Numbered from the stretch's first letter, positions 7,507 to 14,454 are shown. The stretch is DNA of 20,169 nt from Planctomycetota bacterium (GCA_024278415.1 JAJRTI010000559.1:1-20169); one strand, 5' to 3'. Made by a program: numbers and translations. Notes: generated by a model not told the origin, from the sequence alone.

Positions 7507-8028
7507 GTGCCCTTTGTCCCCATCCCCGAAGACAAGATTCCCGCCCAGGTTGCGCTGGCGTACGATCGCCTGTGCAACGGCGGCGTGCTGCTCGTAGGAG
7601 CCGGGGCCGACGGCAAGGCGAACCCGATGACGATCAGTTGGTGGCTCTTCGGACAGTTCTACCACGGCCGGCCCATGTCGGTCGTCGCGGTCAAACCGAC
7701 ACGATACACCTTCGGCCTGATCGAGCGGGCGCGCGAGTTCGTCGTGTCCGTGATGCCGGCCGAGTGGCGGGCCGCGGTGGACTTCTGCGGCTGCCACTCG
7801 GGCCGAGACGTGGACAAGCTCGACGCCACAGGGCTCAGCGCCGCGCCTTCGCTTGAAGTCGATGTGCCCAGCATCCAACAAGCCGCGGCCAACTTCGAGT
7901 GCCGGTGCTACCACGTCGAGCGGCCGCCCCACATGATCCTCACGCCCGAGCATCGGCAGCAGCCCCTGGGCGAACAGCACTCGATCTACTTTGCAGAGAT
8001 TTTGACCATCCAATCCTGGCAACCGTAA
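7507..8028 (+). CDS. Flavin reductase-like FMN-binding split-barrel protein
   Basis: The 173-residue protein has the core of the flavin reductase (DIM6/NTAB) family: a strand GGVLLVGAGADGKANPMTIS (25-44), then RPMSVVAVKPTRYT (55-68) and REFVVSVMP (76-84), followed by CGCHSGRDVDKLDATGL (94-110), the usual segment after the flavin site. Members bind FMN and either reduce flavin with NAD(P)H or carry out small redox reactions in the cytoplasm; the substrate cannot be read from the sequence. The GTG start at 7507 is preferred over upstream frame-open codons because GAGGAGG lies 8 nt before it, an extended -10 promoter lies 32 nt before it, and the protein then begins right at the domain (PFVPIPEDK). 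The STAS gene follows after 12 nt, so the two are almost surely co-transcribed. Confidence 0.88.
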   Translation: MPFVPIPEDKIPAQVALAYDRLCNGGVLLVGAGADGKANPMTISWWLFGQFYHGRPMSVVAVKPTRYTFGLIERAREFVVSVMPAEWRAAVDFCGCHSGRDVDKLDATGLSAAPSLEVDVPSIQQAAANFECRCYHVERPPHMILTPEHRQQPLGEQHSIYFAEILTIQSWQP

Positions 8029-8040
8029 AGGTGTAGCGCA

Positions 8041-8382
8041 ATGAACATCTCCAGCCGCAAGATTGGCGACGTGACGGTGCTCGAACTCGATGGCGGGCTC
8101 GGCTACGACAACTACAAGACCTTCAAGGAAGACATCGACCCATACGTATCGCAAGACACGCTGAAGCTGGTCATCGATCTGGAGAAGATCTCGTACCTCA
8201 GCTCGTGGGGCATCGGCGCATTGCTGTCCATCTCGTCGCAAGTCAAGAAGAACGGCGGCGCGGTCGCGTTCGCGAACCTCCATGGCGAAATCTCGGAGAT
8301 CATCCACATCATGCGGCTCAACACGGTGTTCGACCTCTTCGACAGCGTCGACGAGGCGGCCGCGTCGTTGGTGGAGAAGTAG
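8041..8382 (+). CDS. STAS-domain anti-sigma factor antagonist (SpoIIAA/RsbV-like)
   Basis: The 113-residue protein is a single STAS domain: IGDVTVLELDGGLGYDNYKTFKEDI at the N-terminus, KLVIDLEKISYLSSWGIGALLSI in the middle, then VKKNGGAVAFANLHGEI and LNTVFDLF. Such proteins bind an anti-sigma kinase when unphosphorylated and so release a sigma factor or trigger another partner switch. Aligned by eye with SpoIIAA FMDSSGLG, the phosphorylatable Ser corresponds to S55, but the preceding Asp is Ser (S54) and the following Ser is Trp (W56), so the motif is LSSWG. This may alter kinase recognition. No kinase or PP2C phosphatase gene is in the window. AAAGG just upstream overlaps the flavin reductase stop and serves as the ribosome site, consistent with coupled translation. 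Confidence 0.9.
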   Translation: MNISSRKIGDVTVLELDGGLGYDNYKTFKEDIDPYVSQDTLKLVIDLEKISYLSSWGIGALLSISSQVKKNGGAVAFANLHGEISEIIHIMRLNTVFDLFDSVDEAAASLVEK

Positions 8383-8398
8383 CCGCGTACCTTGGAGT

Positions 8399-8457
8399 GC
8401 GGCGGCCTGACGCCGCTTTGGATCGGTTGGTTGGTGGCCGCATGCGCCAGCATGCGG
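8399..8457. repeat. Pair of intergenic hairpins, family B
   Basis: GCGGCG/CGCCGC (8399-8404 with 8411-8416) is followed by a perfect 8-bp hairpin CCGCATGC/GCATGCGG (8438-8445 with 8450-8457, loop GCCA). The string CGCCAGCATG in the second hairpin recurs near 4653-4662, suggesting a dispersed repeat. They fill the 115-nt gap between the STAS and UroD-like genes. Confidence 0.5.
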
Positions 8458-8497
8458 GCATCGTCTGCTCCCAGCATGCTCTGCGGATGACTCTGCC

Positions 8498-9448
8498 ATG
8501 ACCCCACGCGAACGGCTCATCGCCGCGTTCGAACATCAGCCACCCACCGGCCGCGTGCCCCACTTCGAGCTGGTGTTCTTCCTCACCATGGAGGCCTTCG
8601 GCAAGGTGCACCCATCGCACCGGTCGTACCACCAATGGGACCAGATGGAGGAGAAGGAGCGGCAGTTGCACCGGGAGGACATGGCCGGCCTGTACGTCGC
8701 AATCGCGGAGCGCTACGAGCACTGCGCGATCTTTCTCCACGGCAACCCCAACTGCCTTGAGGAGGCCATGCGACTCGCGGACGTGGTGCGGGAGAAGTCG
8801 GGCGACCGCTTCTTCCTCATGCGCCATGGCGACGCGACGTATAGCATCCCCAGCGGCTCGAACATGGAGGCCTTCGCCTACCGCCTTGTGGACGAGCCCC
8901 AGAAGCTCAAGGACGATGCGGCTCGCCGCGTGGACGACGCACTCGCGACCGGGGAGCGCCTGGCCAAGCATGGCGCGTACGACGGCTTCGCGCTTTGCGC
9001 GGACTACTGCCTCAACGACGGGCCGTTCCTCTCGCCGAACCAGTTCGCTGAGTTCGTCGCCCCTTACCTCAAGCGACTCATCACCGGATACCGCGAGCAG
9101 GGCTTCCGCACGATCAAACATACCGACGGCAACATCATGCCGATCTTGGATCAGCTTGTGGACTGCGAGCCCGATGCGCTCCACTCGCTGGACCCGCAGG
9201 GCGGCGTGGACTTGGCGGCAGTGAAGCAGCGTTACGGCGGCCGGGTGTGCCTCATCGGCAACGTGAACTGCGGGCTTCTGGACACTGGCACGGACGAGGA
9301 GGTCGTGGAGGCCGTGCGCGACGCGTTGCGCCACGGCATGCCTGGGGGCGGGTACGTGCTGTCCACGAGCAATTGCATCTATGCCGGCATGGCGTTGCGT
9401 CGCTACGAGTTGATGCTCGACGTGTGGCGTCGGGAAGGGAACTACTGA
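8498..9448 (+). CDS. Uroporphyrinogen decarboxylase-superfamily protein, likely methyltransferase-type
   Basis: The 316-residue protein has the UroD/MtaA/CmuA barrel pattern: MTPRERLIAAFEHQPPTGRVPH at the start, a helix and strand ending GFALCADYC (163-171), FLSPNQFAEFVAPYLKRLI (177-195), then KHTDGNIMPILDQL (207-220), ALHSLDPQGGVDL and LIGNVNCGLL (252-261), and GGGYVLSTSNCI (283-294). True heme-pathway UroD is longer and has a different N-terminus. In the corrinoid-methyltransferase branch zinc is held by a His-X-Cys...Cys set; here the plausible ligands are H208, D210, C258 and C293. I infer a methyl-transfer or demethylation role, as is common for expanded UroD paralogues in planctomycete-like genomes, without a known substrate. 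The AAC(3)-like gene starts 10 nt downstream. The SD before the ATG is weak. Confidence 0.88.
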   Translation: MTPRERLIAAFEHQPPTGRVPHFELVFFLTMEAFGKVHPSHRSYHQWDQMEEKERQLHREDMAGLYVAIAERYEHCAIFLHGNPNCLEEAMRLADVVREKSGDRFFLMRHGDATYSIPSGSNMEAFAYRLVDEPQKLKDDAARRVDDALATGERLAKHGAYDGFALCADYCLNDGPFLSPNQFAEFVAPYLKRLITGYREQGFRTIKHTDGNIMPILDQLVDCEPDALHSLDPQGGVDLAAVKQRYGGRVCLIGNVNCGLLDTGTDEEVVEAVRDALRHGMPGGGYVLSTSNCIYAGMALRRYELMLDVWRREGNY

Positions 9449-9458
9449 CGAGCGATCA

Positions 9459-10217
9459 ATGCCCCATGACGAGGCCAGAGCCGCAATTGCCAGCGACCTC
9501 CTCGCTCTAGGCGTGCGGCCGGGCGGCGTGCTGCTCATGCACGCGTCGCTCGGTTCTTTGGGCTATGTGCCGGGCGGATCGGAGACAGTGGTCCAGGGTG
9601 TGCTGTCCGCGCTTGGGGAGGAAGGCACGCTGCTTGTGCCTGCTCTGAGTTTCCGCGACGTGGGCGCGGATCAGCCCGTGTTCGACGTGCTGCGGACCCC
9701 CGCATGTATCGGCGCGATCCCCGAACATTTCCGCACACGGCCAGGCTCGATGCGCAGCATACACCCGACGCACTCGGTGGCAGGCGTGGGGCCGATGGCG
9801 GAGGATCTGCTGGGCGAGCATCATCTGGACGCCACGCCCTGCGGGCCCCATTCGCCGTTCCGCAAGCTGCGCGACGTGGGCGGGCAGCTCCTCATGCTGG
9901 GCTGTGGGCTTCGGCCGAACACGTCTATGCACGGCGTGGAGGAGCTGGCTGGGCCGCCGTACCTCTTCGGAGCGGACGTGGCGTATCGCATCATCTTGCC
10001 CGATGGCAGCGCGAGGCCGTACATCTGCCGGCGGCACGCGTTCGGCACGTACGCGCAGCGCTACGACCGCCTGGCCGATTTGCTGCAGGGCGACGCCTTG
10101 CGGTCCGGGCCCGTGCTGGCCGCGGCCGCGCATCTCGTCGAAGTACGAGCCATGTGGGAGGCGGGTGTGGCGGCGATGGAGCGGAACCCACTCTATTTCG
10201 TGGAGCCGAGCAGCTAA
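9459..10217 (+). CDS. AAC(3)-fold N-acetyltransferase
   Basis: The 252-residue protein has the family signature in order: LLMHASLGSLGYVPGG (25-40), LSALGEEGTLLVPAL (49-63), RSIHPTHSVAGVG (99-111) with catalytic-type His at 102 and 105, and SPFRKLRDVGGQLLMLG (132-148) followed by NTSMHGVEE (154-162). The family transfers acetyl from acetyl-CoA to an amino group of aminoglycosides in known resistance enzymes, but most chromosomal environmental members have no proven link to resistance and may act on other amino sugars or small molecules. The start follows the UroD-like stop by 10 nt with a poor SD, so translation is probably coupled, which favours a shared metabolic role over a resistance cassette. 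The gene ends 19 nt before the direct repeat that bounds the mobile-like element. Confidence 0.85.
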   Translation: MPHDEARAAIASDLLALGVRPGGVLLMHASLGSLGYVPGGSETVVQGVLSALGEEGTLLVPALSFRDVGADQPVFDVLRTPACIGAIPEHFRTRPGSMRSIHPTHSVAGVGPMAEDLLGEHHLDATPCGPHSPFRKLRDVGGQLLMLGCGLRPNTSMHGVEELAGPPYLFGADVAYRIILPDGSARPYICRRHAFGTYAQRYDRLADLLQGDALRSGPVLAAAAHLVEVRAMWEAGVAAMERNPLYFVEPSS

Positions 10218-10271
10218 CCGCAACCCCTGCGCAGCAGGCTACACCCAATGTCATCGACTCAGCACACCTTA

Positions 10272-10284
10272 GCGCCGTAGGCGC
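10272..10284. repeat. Small hairpin in the left part of the element
   Basis: GCGCC (10272-10276) pairs with GGCGC (10280-10284) around GTA. It has the same 5-bp stem and 3-nt loop as the three CTGTC-type hairpins further inside, with a different stem sequence. Confidence 0.5.
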
Positions 10285-10341
10285 GGCAGTCACTAGCCCA
10301 AGGCGCAAGCCTTGGGTGGTCAGCGGATCCGCCGCAAGCTA

Positions 10342-10467
10342 AGCCCCAACGGGGCGACAGAACTCCGCAAAGGGTCGCTTCTGTCGCCTCTACGAGGCTC
10401 TGGCTTCCACGGCCCATGGCTCCCAAGGCTTACGCCTTGGGCTATTGACTGTCGCCCCGCCGGGGCT
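10342..10467. repeat. Three related 5-bp hairpins with CTGTC flank
   Basis: In a common orientation each unit is CTGTC, a 5-bp stem, a 3-nt loop, then T. Unit 1 is on the minus strand (10343-10355, GCCCC/GGGGC), unit 2 on the plus strand (10386-10398, GCCTC/GAGGC) and unit 3 on the plus strand (10454-10466, GCCCC/GGGGC). Loops differ (GTT, TAC, GCC), but the stem is kept, including a compensated C-G to T-A pair in unit 2. Confidence 0.65.
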
Positions 10468-10497
10468 ACTCTTGCGCCCTAAGTTAATGGCATTGGG

Positions 10498-11460
10498 CTA
10501 CACCTGCCGCGGCAACCCCAGCTTCTGTTGCCAGTTCTCCGCTTCCTCGCGTAGCACGTCCAGCTTGCCCCGTTCCTCCTCGTTGAAGGGGGGGGCGCAG
10601 CGCCGACAGGCGGTTTCGATGCCCATGCCGGCCTGCACGAGGAACTGCTTAGCCGATTGCGGATACTTGTGCTTGAGCAGCTCCTGGGCGATGGCGAAGA
10701 ATCGCTGCAAGGACTCCGCCGTCTCCGGCTCGTCCTCGAAGTGCTCGCAGAGCCACACCCAGAGCCGCGGGTAGAAGTTCGCCGCGATGCCGCTGAAGCC
10801 GTCGGCGCCCATGCGCAAGCTCGCGAGAAAGGTGAGCGTGTTCGCGTTGTAGAAGCGGAAGGCCGAGCCGCGCACCGCGTCGATCTTGGCCTTGATGGTG
10901 CCGATGCGGGAGGATGTTTCTTTGAGGAAGAGGAAGCGTTTCGTGGACGCGGCCCAGGCCATCTGCGTGGGCGTGAGCAGACGGTGATACGGCAGCGGGC
11001 ATTCGTACAGACCCAGCGCCGCGGAGCCGGTGCGCGCCATGAGGGCTTCCGCGTTCTCGCACCACTGATCGTCCGAATCGCCCTCGGCTGCGAGTTGGCA
11101 AACGAGGCAGACGACCGCATCTACGCCGGTGTCGGCCATGCGGTTCACGAACGCGGCCTGGTCGCCGAGGGATTCGGCGAAGGTCGCCGCGGCCACCACG
11201 GGCACGCGGCCCCGTGCGCGGTCGACCACGCGGCGAGCGAGCGCCAGACGCTCGTCGTTCGTGAGTTCGTACATCTCGCTCGACAGACATACCGTGAACA
11301 GGCCGGCGACGCCCGCGTCGATGTACCAGTCCGTGAGTTGGTCGACGCCGGCCCAGTCGATGCTCTTGTCTGCATTGAACGCGGTCAGCATCACGGGCCA
11401 CACGCCGCGCGGGACCGGCCGCGGGCGGGGCGCCGACGGATCAGTCGTTGCGTCAGGCAC
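10498..11460 (-). CDS. Dihydrodipicolinate synthase / N-acetylneuraminate lyase family aldolase
   Basis: The 320-residue protein follows the DapA/NAL barrel: GVWPVMLTAFNADKSIDW (19-36), the loop GLFTVCLSSEMYELT (53-67), Schiff-base Lys K180 in FLFLKETSS, catalytic-type Tyr Y152 in LGLYECPLPYH, and GADGFSGIAANFYP (218-231). The pyruvate-binding loop is normally a Gly-Thr/Ser-rich GTTGE-type sequence; here it reads CLSSE. That argues against true DapA and for a sugar-acid or keto-acid lyase of the family, cytoplasmic, cleaving or forming a bond next to pyruvate or a related 2-oxo acid. The GTG start at 11460 is supported by AGGAG 7-8 nt upstream. The gene ends in TAG inside the 9-bp repeat that borders the mobile-like element. 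It lies 162 nt downstream of the TIM-barrel gene on the same strand. Confidence 0.87.
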   Translation of the reverse strand: MPDATTDPSAPRPRPVPRGVWPVMLTAFNADKSIDWAGVDQLTDWYIDAGVAGLFTVCLSSEMYELTNDERLALARRVVDRARGRVPVVAAATFAESLGDQAAFVNRMADTGVDAVVCLVCQLAAEGDSDDQWCENAEALMARTGSAALGLYECPLPYHRLLTPTQMAWAASTKRFLFLKETSSRIGTIKAKIDAVRGSAFRFYNANTLTFLASLRMGADGFSGIAANFYPRLWVWLCEHFEDEPETAESLQRFFAIAQELLKHKYPQSAKQFLVQAGMGIETACRRCAPPFNEEERGKLDVLREEAENWQQKLGLPRQV

Positions 11461-11540
11461 GTGGTTCTCCTGAGAGAGTGGGGCGGGTCAACTCGAACGA
11501 TAACGTGTTGCCATGTGTGCGGCGCGAGGCGGGGTGGCTT

Positions 11541-11604
11541 GTAGTAGGGCGATTTATCGCCCGTTTCTCCAGCGCGGCCGACGGGCGATGAATCGCCCTA
11601 CTAC
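11541..11604. repeat. Inverted pair of GTAG-headed hairpins, family D
   Basis: The 24-nt arms 11541-11564 and 11581-11604 are inverted repeats with a single mismatch and a 16-nt spacer. Each arm is itself a perfect 7-bp hairpin (GGGCGAT with ATCGCCC, 2-nt loop) preceded by GTAGTA on its own strand. This hairpin pair in opposite orientation is the layout of a REP doublet (BIME). It lies 19 nt after the stop codon of the TIM-barrel gene and upstream of the DHDPS-family gene. Confidence 0.8.
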
Positions 11605-11622
11605 GAGCGGCCAGACGGCGGG

Positions 11623-14454
11623 TCAGCGTGCCGAGGTGCTCGGCATTTCATACACATGCACTTCCAGCGGTTCGAAACGATCGCGGAGCTTGCCGTCTTG
11701 CACCGCGACCTTGCGGTCTTCGAACAGCACCTCCACCCGGCCGTCTTTCGCCAGGCCTTTCGGAGCGAGCGTGGCGGTGCACTCCGCCTTGCCGCGGTTG
11801 ACCGCGATGACCACGGTCCGATCGGGGAGCGTCTTTTGCCAAACGTGCACCTCCGCGCCGTCAGCCGGCTTGACCACGGACGTGCGGATGTCGCCCTTGG
11901 CCGTGAGCACGGGCCGAAGCGACTTGATGTCCGCCACGGTCTGCTTCAGGGACGCCCAGGCCTGCGGAGCGTTGGCCACGGTGAGATACCTCCGGCTCCC
12001 GCCGTAACCCCACCACCACCACACAAGGCAACTGCTGTTGTGTGCGATGGCCATGAACGCGTTCGCGCGCATCAACCGGCCGTCGGGCTGGAACGCGGCC
12101 GGATCCGGCGGGTCCTTCTTGCGGTCCCGCGCGCCCTGGCTTCTGTCGTAGCAGTGCAGGATCGCGGCTAGCGGCGTCCCCGTGCGCAGCGCTGCGCGGT
12201 GCTTGTCCAAGCGCTTCGCCACGAACGCGGTGCTGCCGTACACCTGCGTCCAGTGCACGTCGAGCGCGTCGCGATATTTTTCCACGGCGTCGTCACGCGC
12301 GCAGGTGACGACCACCGGATGGAACGGGTCGAGCGCCTTGATGAGCCGGTAGTACCGCTCAAGCCACACGGGTGAGACGTACTGATGCGTGAGATCCGGC
12401 TCGTCGAAGAGGTACCACGCGAACAGGGCCGGGTGCCGCATGAGCGCGCCGACGCGCTGGGCCACGAACTCCTCGTCGCCCGCGATCAGCCGGCGCCGGT
12501 TGATGCCGATGAACGCCTGGAGGCCGTGCTTGCGCGCCGCGTCGAGATAGTCGATTGCGGTAGCGTTCGTGCCCGAGCCGTCCCATTCGTACGAGTGCAC
12601 GAAGTCGAAGCCCGCGCTTGCGATCTCGGGCATGTCTTCGACGCGCACACCGTACATGCCGAGCAGGAAGCGCCGCGTGCCATCCGTCTCGACTCCGCCG
12701 CTTGGCCGCCAAACAGTCTTCGGTTGCGGCTTGGCATAGGTGAAGAAGAGCTTCCTCTCCGCCGCGTTGCCAGCGGCGTCGGCCACACGCACACGCACGA
12801 TGTGGACGCCCTCGCCCCATCCCTGCGCTGGGGCGAACCGCGCCTCCGTGGCGCCTTTCTCAATCGACTTGGATACGTCTCTCCCGTCCACGATCATGCG
12901 CACGTCCGTGACGCCTACGTTGTCCGCATATCGCACGCGAATGGGCGCCGCGGCCTTGCTGAGGTAACCATGAGCCTCCTCGATCGTGGGCTCGGTCGTG
13001 TCGTCGTCGAGCGCCGCGGTCTGGTTGAACCACCACGTGTCCGACACCGCGCTTGCCGAGGACACGCGCCAGTACCATCGGCCAGGCCGAAGCGGCTTGT
13101 CGATCTGGATCGTCGGGCGCTCGATGTCGCGCCGTTCGACGACCTCGCCAGCCGGGAAGTCCGCGTTCTGGCAAAGTTCGATCCGCGTTCGCGTCTTCGG
13201 CGCGTAGAACCAATGAAGCCGCGGGGTGTTGTCGTGGACCCGCTGGCCGGTCAAGGGCGAGAGGAGTATGACCGGGAAGCGGACCTCAGCCAGCGACACA
13301 TCGTCGAACCACGCGGCGCCGTGGCCTCGTAGCGCCAGGTAGACGATGGCAAAGCCGGCGCCCTTGGGCGCGGGCACGGCGTCGGTTTGGACTTTGCGCC
13401 AAGCGAACGAGCCGAACCCCTTGGGGCCGTAGCTGCCGCCGGCGAACCACTTGCCCTGCTTGTCTGCGAACTCCAAGATGACCGTGGCGCCCACAGGCCA
13501 CATGCCGCCCACGCTCGCACGTTCGACCTTCTGCGCGCGAACCCACGCCTGCGCCTGGTACATGTGCCCCTCCTGTACGGGCACGGTCTGGATCAAGTAT
13601 GCGCTGCCGCGCGAGCCTGCGGTGCCGTTGATCGTCATCCGAGCGGCTTGCGCTCCGCTGTGCTTGACCTTGGAGTCCAACGACATGAACGGGTTCCGGC
13701 TCCACCCGGCCGCTGTGTCCGCCTCGAACCCTGGGTTCTTCATCGTCAGCGCCTTGCGCTCGACCGCACGCTGCGACAGCATCGCGTCGCGGCCCGCGTA
13801 TTCCTCTGGAGCGGCTTCCTTCACCTCGATCTCGATGAAGTCTTTGGTCGTGCGAGGCGCAACGCCGTTCGACCCGATGACCTTCACGAGGAAGAGGCCA
13901 GAGCCGCCTGCCCGGCGATCCTGTAGCTCGAACCGCGAGCAACGCACGACGATGGTGCGGTCGCGGCGCTCGAACCGCAGTTCCTCGATGCCCAGAATCT
14001 TGTCGAACCGCTCTCGCAGCGACACGGTGCGGGGTTGCCCGTTGAGCCAGAGGAAGCATCGCGTCTCGTCCGTGCGCACAGCCTCCGGCGCGAGCTGCAC
14101 CCAGAACTCGGTCGGCCCAGCCGCGGCGATCGTCGTGTCGAGCGAGTAACGGCAAGTCGTGTCGGTGAACGCGGCCGTCAACGTCGCGTCTTGGTTCTTC
14201 GGCGAGCGTCTCTCCCAGGCAACCGATTCCTCGCGCCGCGTAACGCGAGCGCCGCGCATGTTGAAGCGCTCGCCTTTCCACGCGGGAAGATACCCTCGCA
14301 TGCCGCCCAGCTTGACGACAATGTCGCCCTTGAACGACAACGACTTCATGTCGGCCGTTTCCGCGACCACGCTCCAGGGGCCGAAGGACAGCGTCTCGCC
14401 GCCGAACGCTATGGCGGACGACGCTACAACGAGGAACGGGACGAAGCGCATCAT
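11623..14454 (-). CDS. Secreted multi-domain TIM-barrel protein with CBM-like and Ig-like modules
   Basis: The 943-residue protein starts MMRFVPFLVVASSAIAFGGE, a signal peptide. Residues 20-230 are a beta-rich region I cannot name. Residues 236-390 look like a CBM4/9-type jelly roll (MKNPGFEADTAAGWS ... AWFDDVSL). Residues 395-480 resemble a fibronectin-III-like fold (LRPGRWYWRV) and 485-575 an Ig-like fold (GVHIVRVRVADAAGNA). Residues 595-830 form a glycoside-hydrolase-like barrel (FLLGMYGVRVEDMPEIASAGFDFVH, HPALFAWYLFDEPD, VWWWWGYGG), then a C-terminal beta-sandwich to 936. E685 in FDEPD is placed like the acid/base of clan GH-A, but the strand that usually carries the nucleophile (PLAAILHCYD, 761-770) has no Glu. 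The protein probably binds or cleaves glycan outside the cytoplasm. The start is chosen for the signal peptide; there is no strong SD, and an ATG at 14493 is possible. Confidence 0.82.
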   Translation of the reverse strand: MMRFVPFLVVASSAIAFGGETLSFGPWSVVAETADMKSLSFKGDIVVKLGGMRGYLPAWKGERFNMRGARVTRREESVAWERRSPKNQDATLTAAFTDTTCRYSLDTTIAAAGPTEFWVQLAPEAVRTDETRCFLWLNGQPRTVSLRERFDKILGIEELRFERRDRTIVVRCSRFELQDRRAGGSGLFLVKVIGSNGVAPRTTKDFIEIEVKEAAPEEYAGRDAMLSQRAVERKALTMKNPGFEADTAAGWSRNPFMSLDSKVKHSGAQAARMTINGTAGSRGSAYLIQTVPVQEGHMYQAQAWVRAQKVERASVGGMWPVGATVILEFADKQGKWFAGGSYGPKGFGSFAWRKVQTDAVPAPKGAGFAIVYLALRGHGAAWFDDVSLAEVRFPVILLSPLTGQRVHDNTPRLHWFYAPKTRTRIELCQNADFPAGEVVERRDIERPTIQIDKPLRPGRWYWRVSSASAVSDTWWFNQTAALDDDTTEPTIEEAHGYLSKAAAPIRVRYADNVGVTDVRMIVDGRDVSKSIEKGATEARFAPAQGWGEGVHIVRVRVADAAGNAAERKLFFTYAKPQPKTVWRPSGGVETDGTRRFLLGMYGVRVEDMPEIASAGFDFVHSYEWDGSGTNATAIDYLDAARKHGLQAFIGINRRRLIAGDEEFVAQRVGALMRHPALFAWYLFDEPDLTHQYVSPVWLERYYRLIKALDPFHPVVVTCARDDAVEKYRDALDVHWTQVYGSTAFVAKRLDKHRAALRTGTPLAAILHCYDRSQGARDRKKDPPDPAAFQPDGRLMRANAFMAIAHNSSCLVWWWWGYGGSRRYLTVANAPQAWASLKQTVADIKSLRPVLTAKGDIRTSVVKPADGAEVHVWQKTLPDRTVVIAVNRGKAECTATLAPKGLAKDGRVEVLFEDRKVAVQDGKLRDRFEPLEVHVYEMPSTSAR

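Larger units (their letters stand above)
10237..10504. mobile_element. MITE-like nested palindromic element with 9-bp direct repeats
   Basis: The exact 9-bp sequence GGCTACACC occurs at 10237-10245 and 10496-10504, enclosing 250 bp. The ends just inside are inverted (10246-10259 against 10482-10495, 11 of 14 matching, all differences transitions). Further in, 10287-10316 and 10422-10451 are inverted arms matching at 28 of 30 positions, and smaller hairpins lie between and beside them. No reading frame inside resembles a protein. The layout fits a non-autonomous element with a target-site duplication, lying between two convergent genes, where it could also end transcription. The minus-strand gene's TAG stop (10498-10500) is inside the right direct repeat. 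Confidence 0.7.

Noticed and set aside
7261..8520. Minus-strand ORF of 419 codons opposite the flavin reductase and STAS genes
   Set aside because: It spans two real genes, an intergenic repeat region and a promoter, and shows no recognisable domain.
8318..9538. Minus-strand ORF of 406 codons opposite the UroD-like gene
   Set aside because: It is a frame shadow: it runs through repeats and over parts of three plus-strand genes, with no motif.
9459..10217. Calling the AAC(3)-like gene an antibiotic resistance gene
   Set aside because: It has the family fold, but it is chromosomal, coupled to a UroD-like gene and not part of a cassette or transposon carrying resistance genes, so the sequence does not support a resistance function.
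387..10500. The idea that GTAG-headed repeats generally supply TAG stop codons
   Set aside because: Several genes end in NNG-TAG, but codons ending in G are common in this GC-rich sequence, so GTAG at stops is expected by chance. Only 386-408 and 10496-10504 have repeat structure around the stop.
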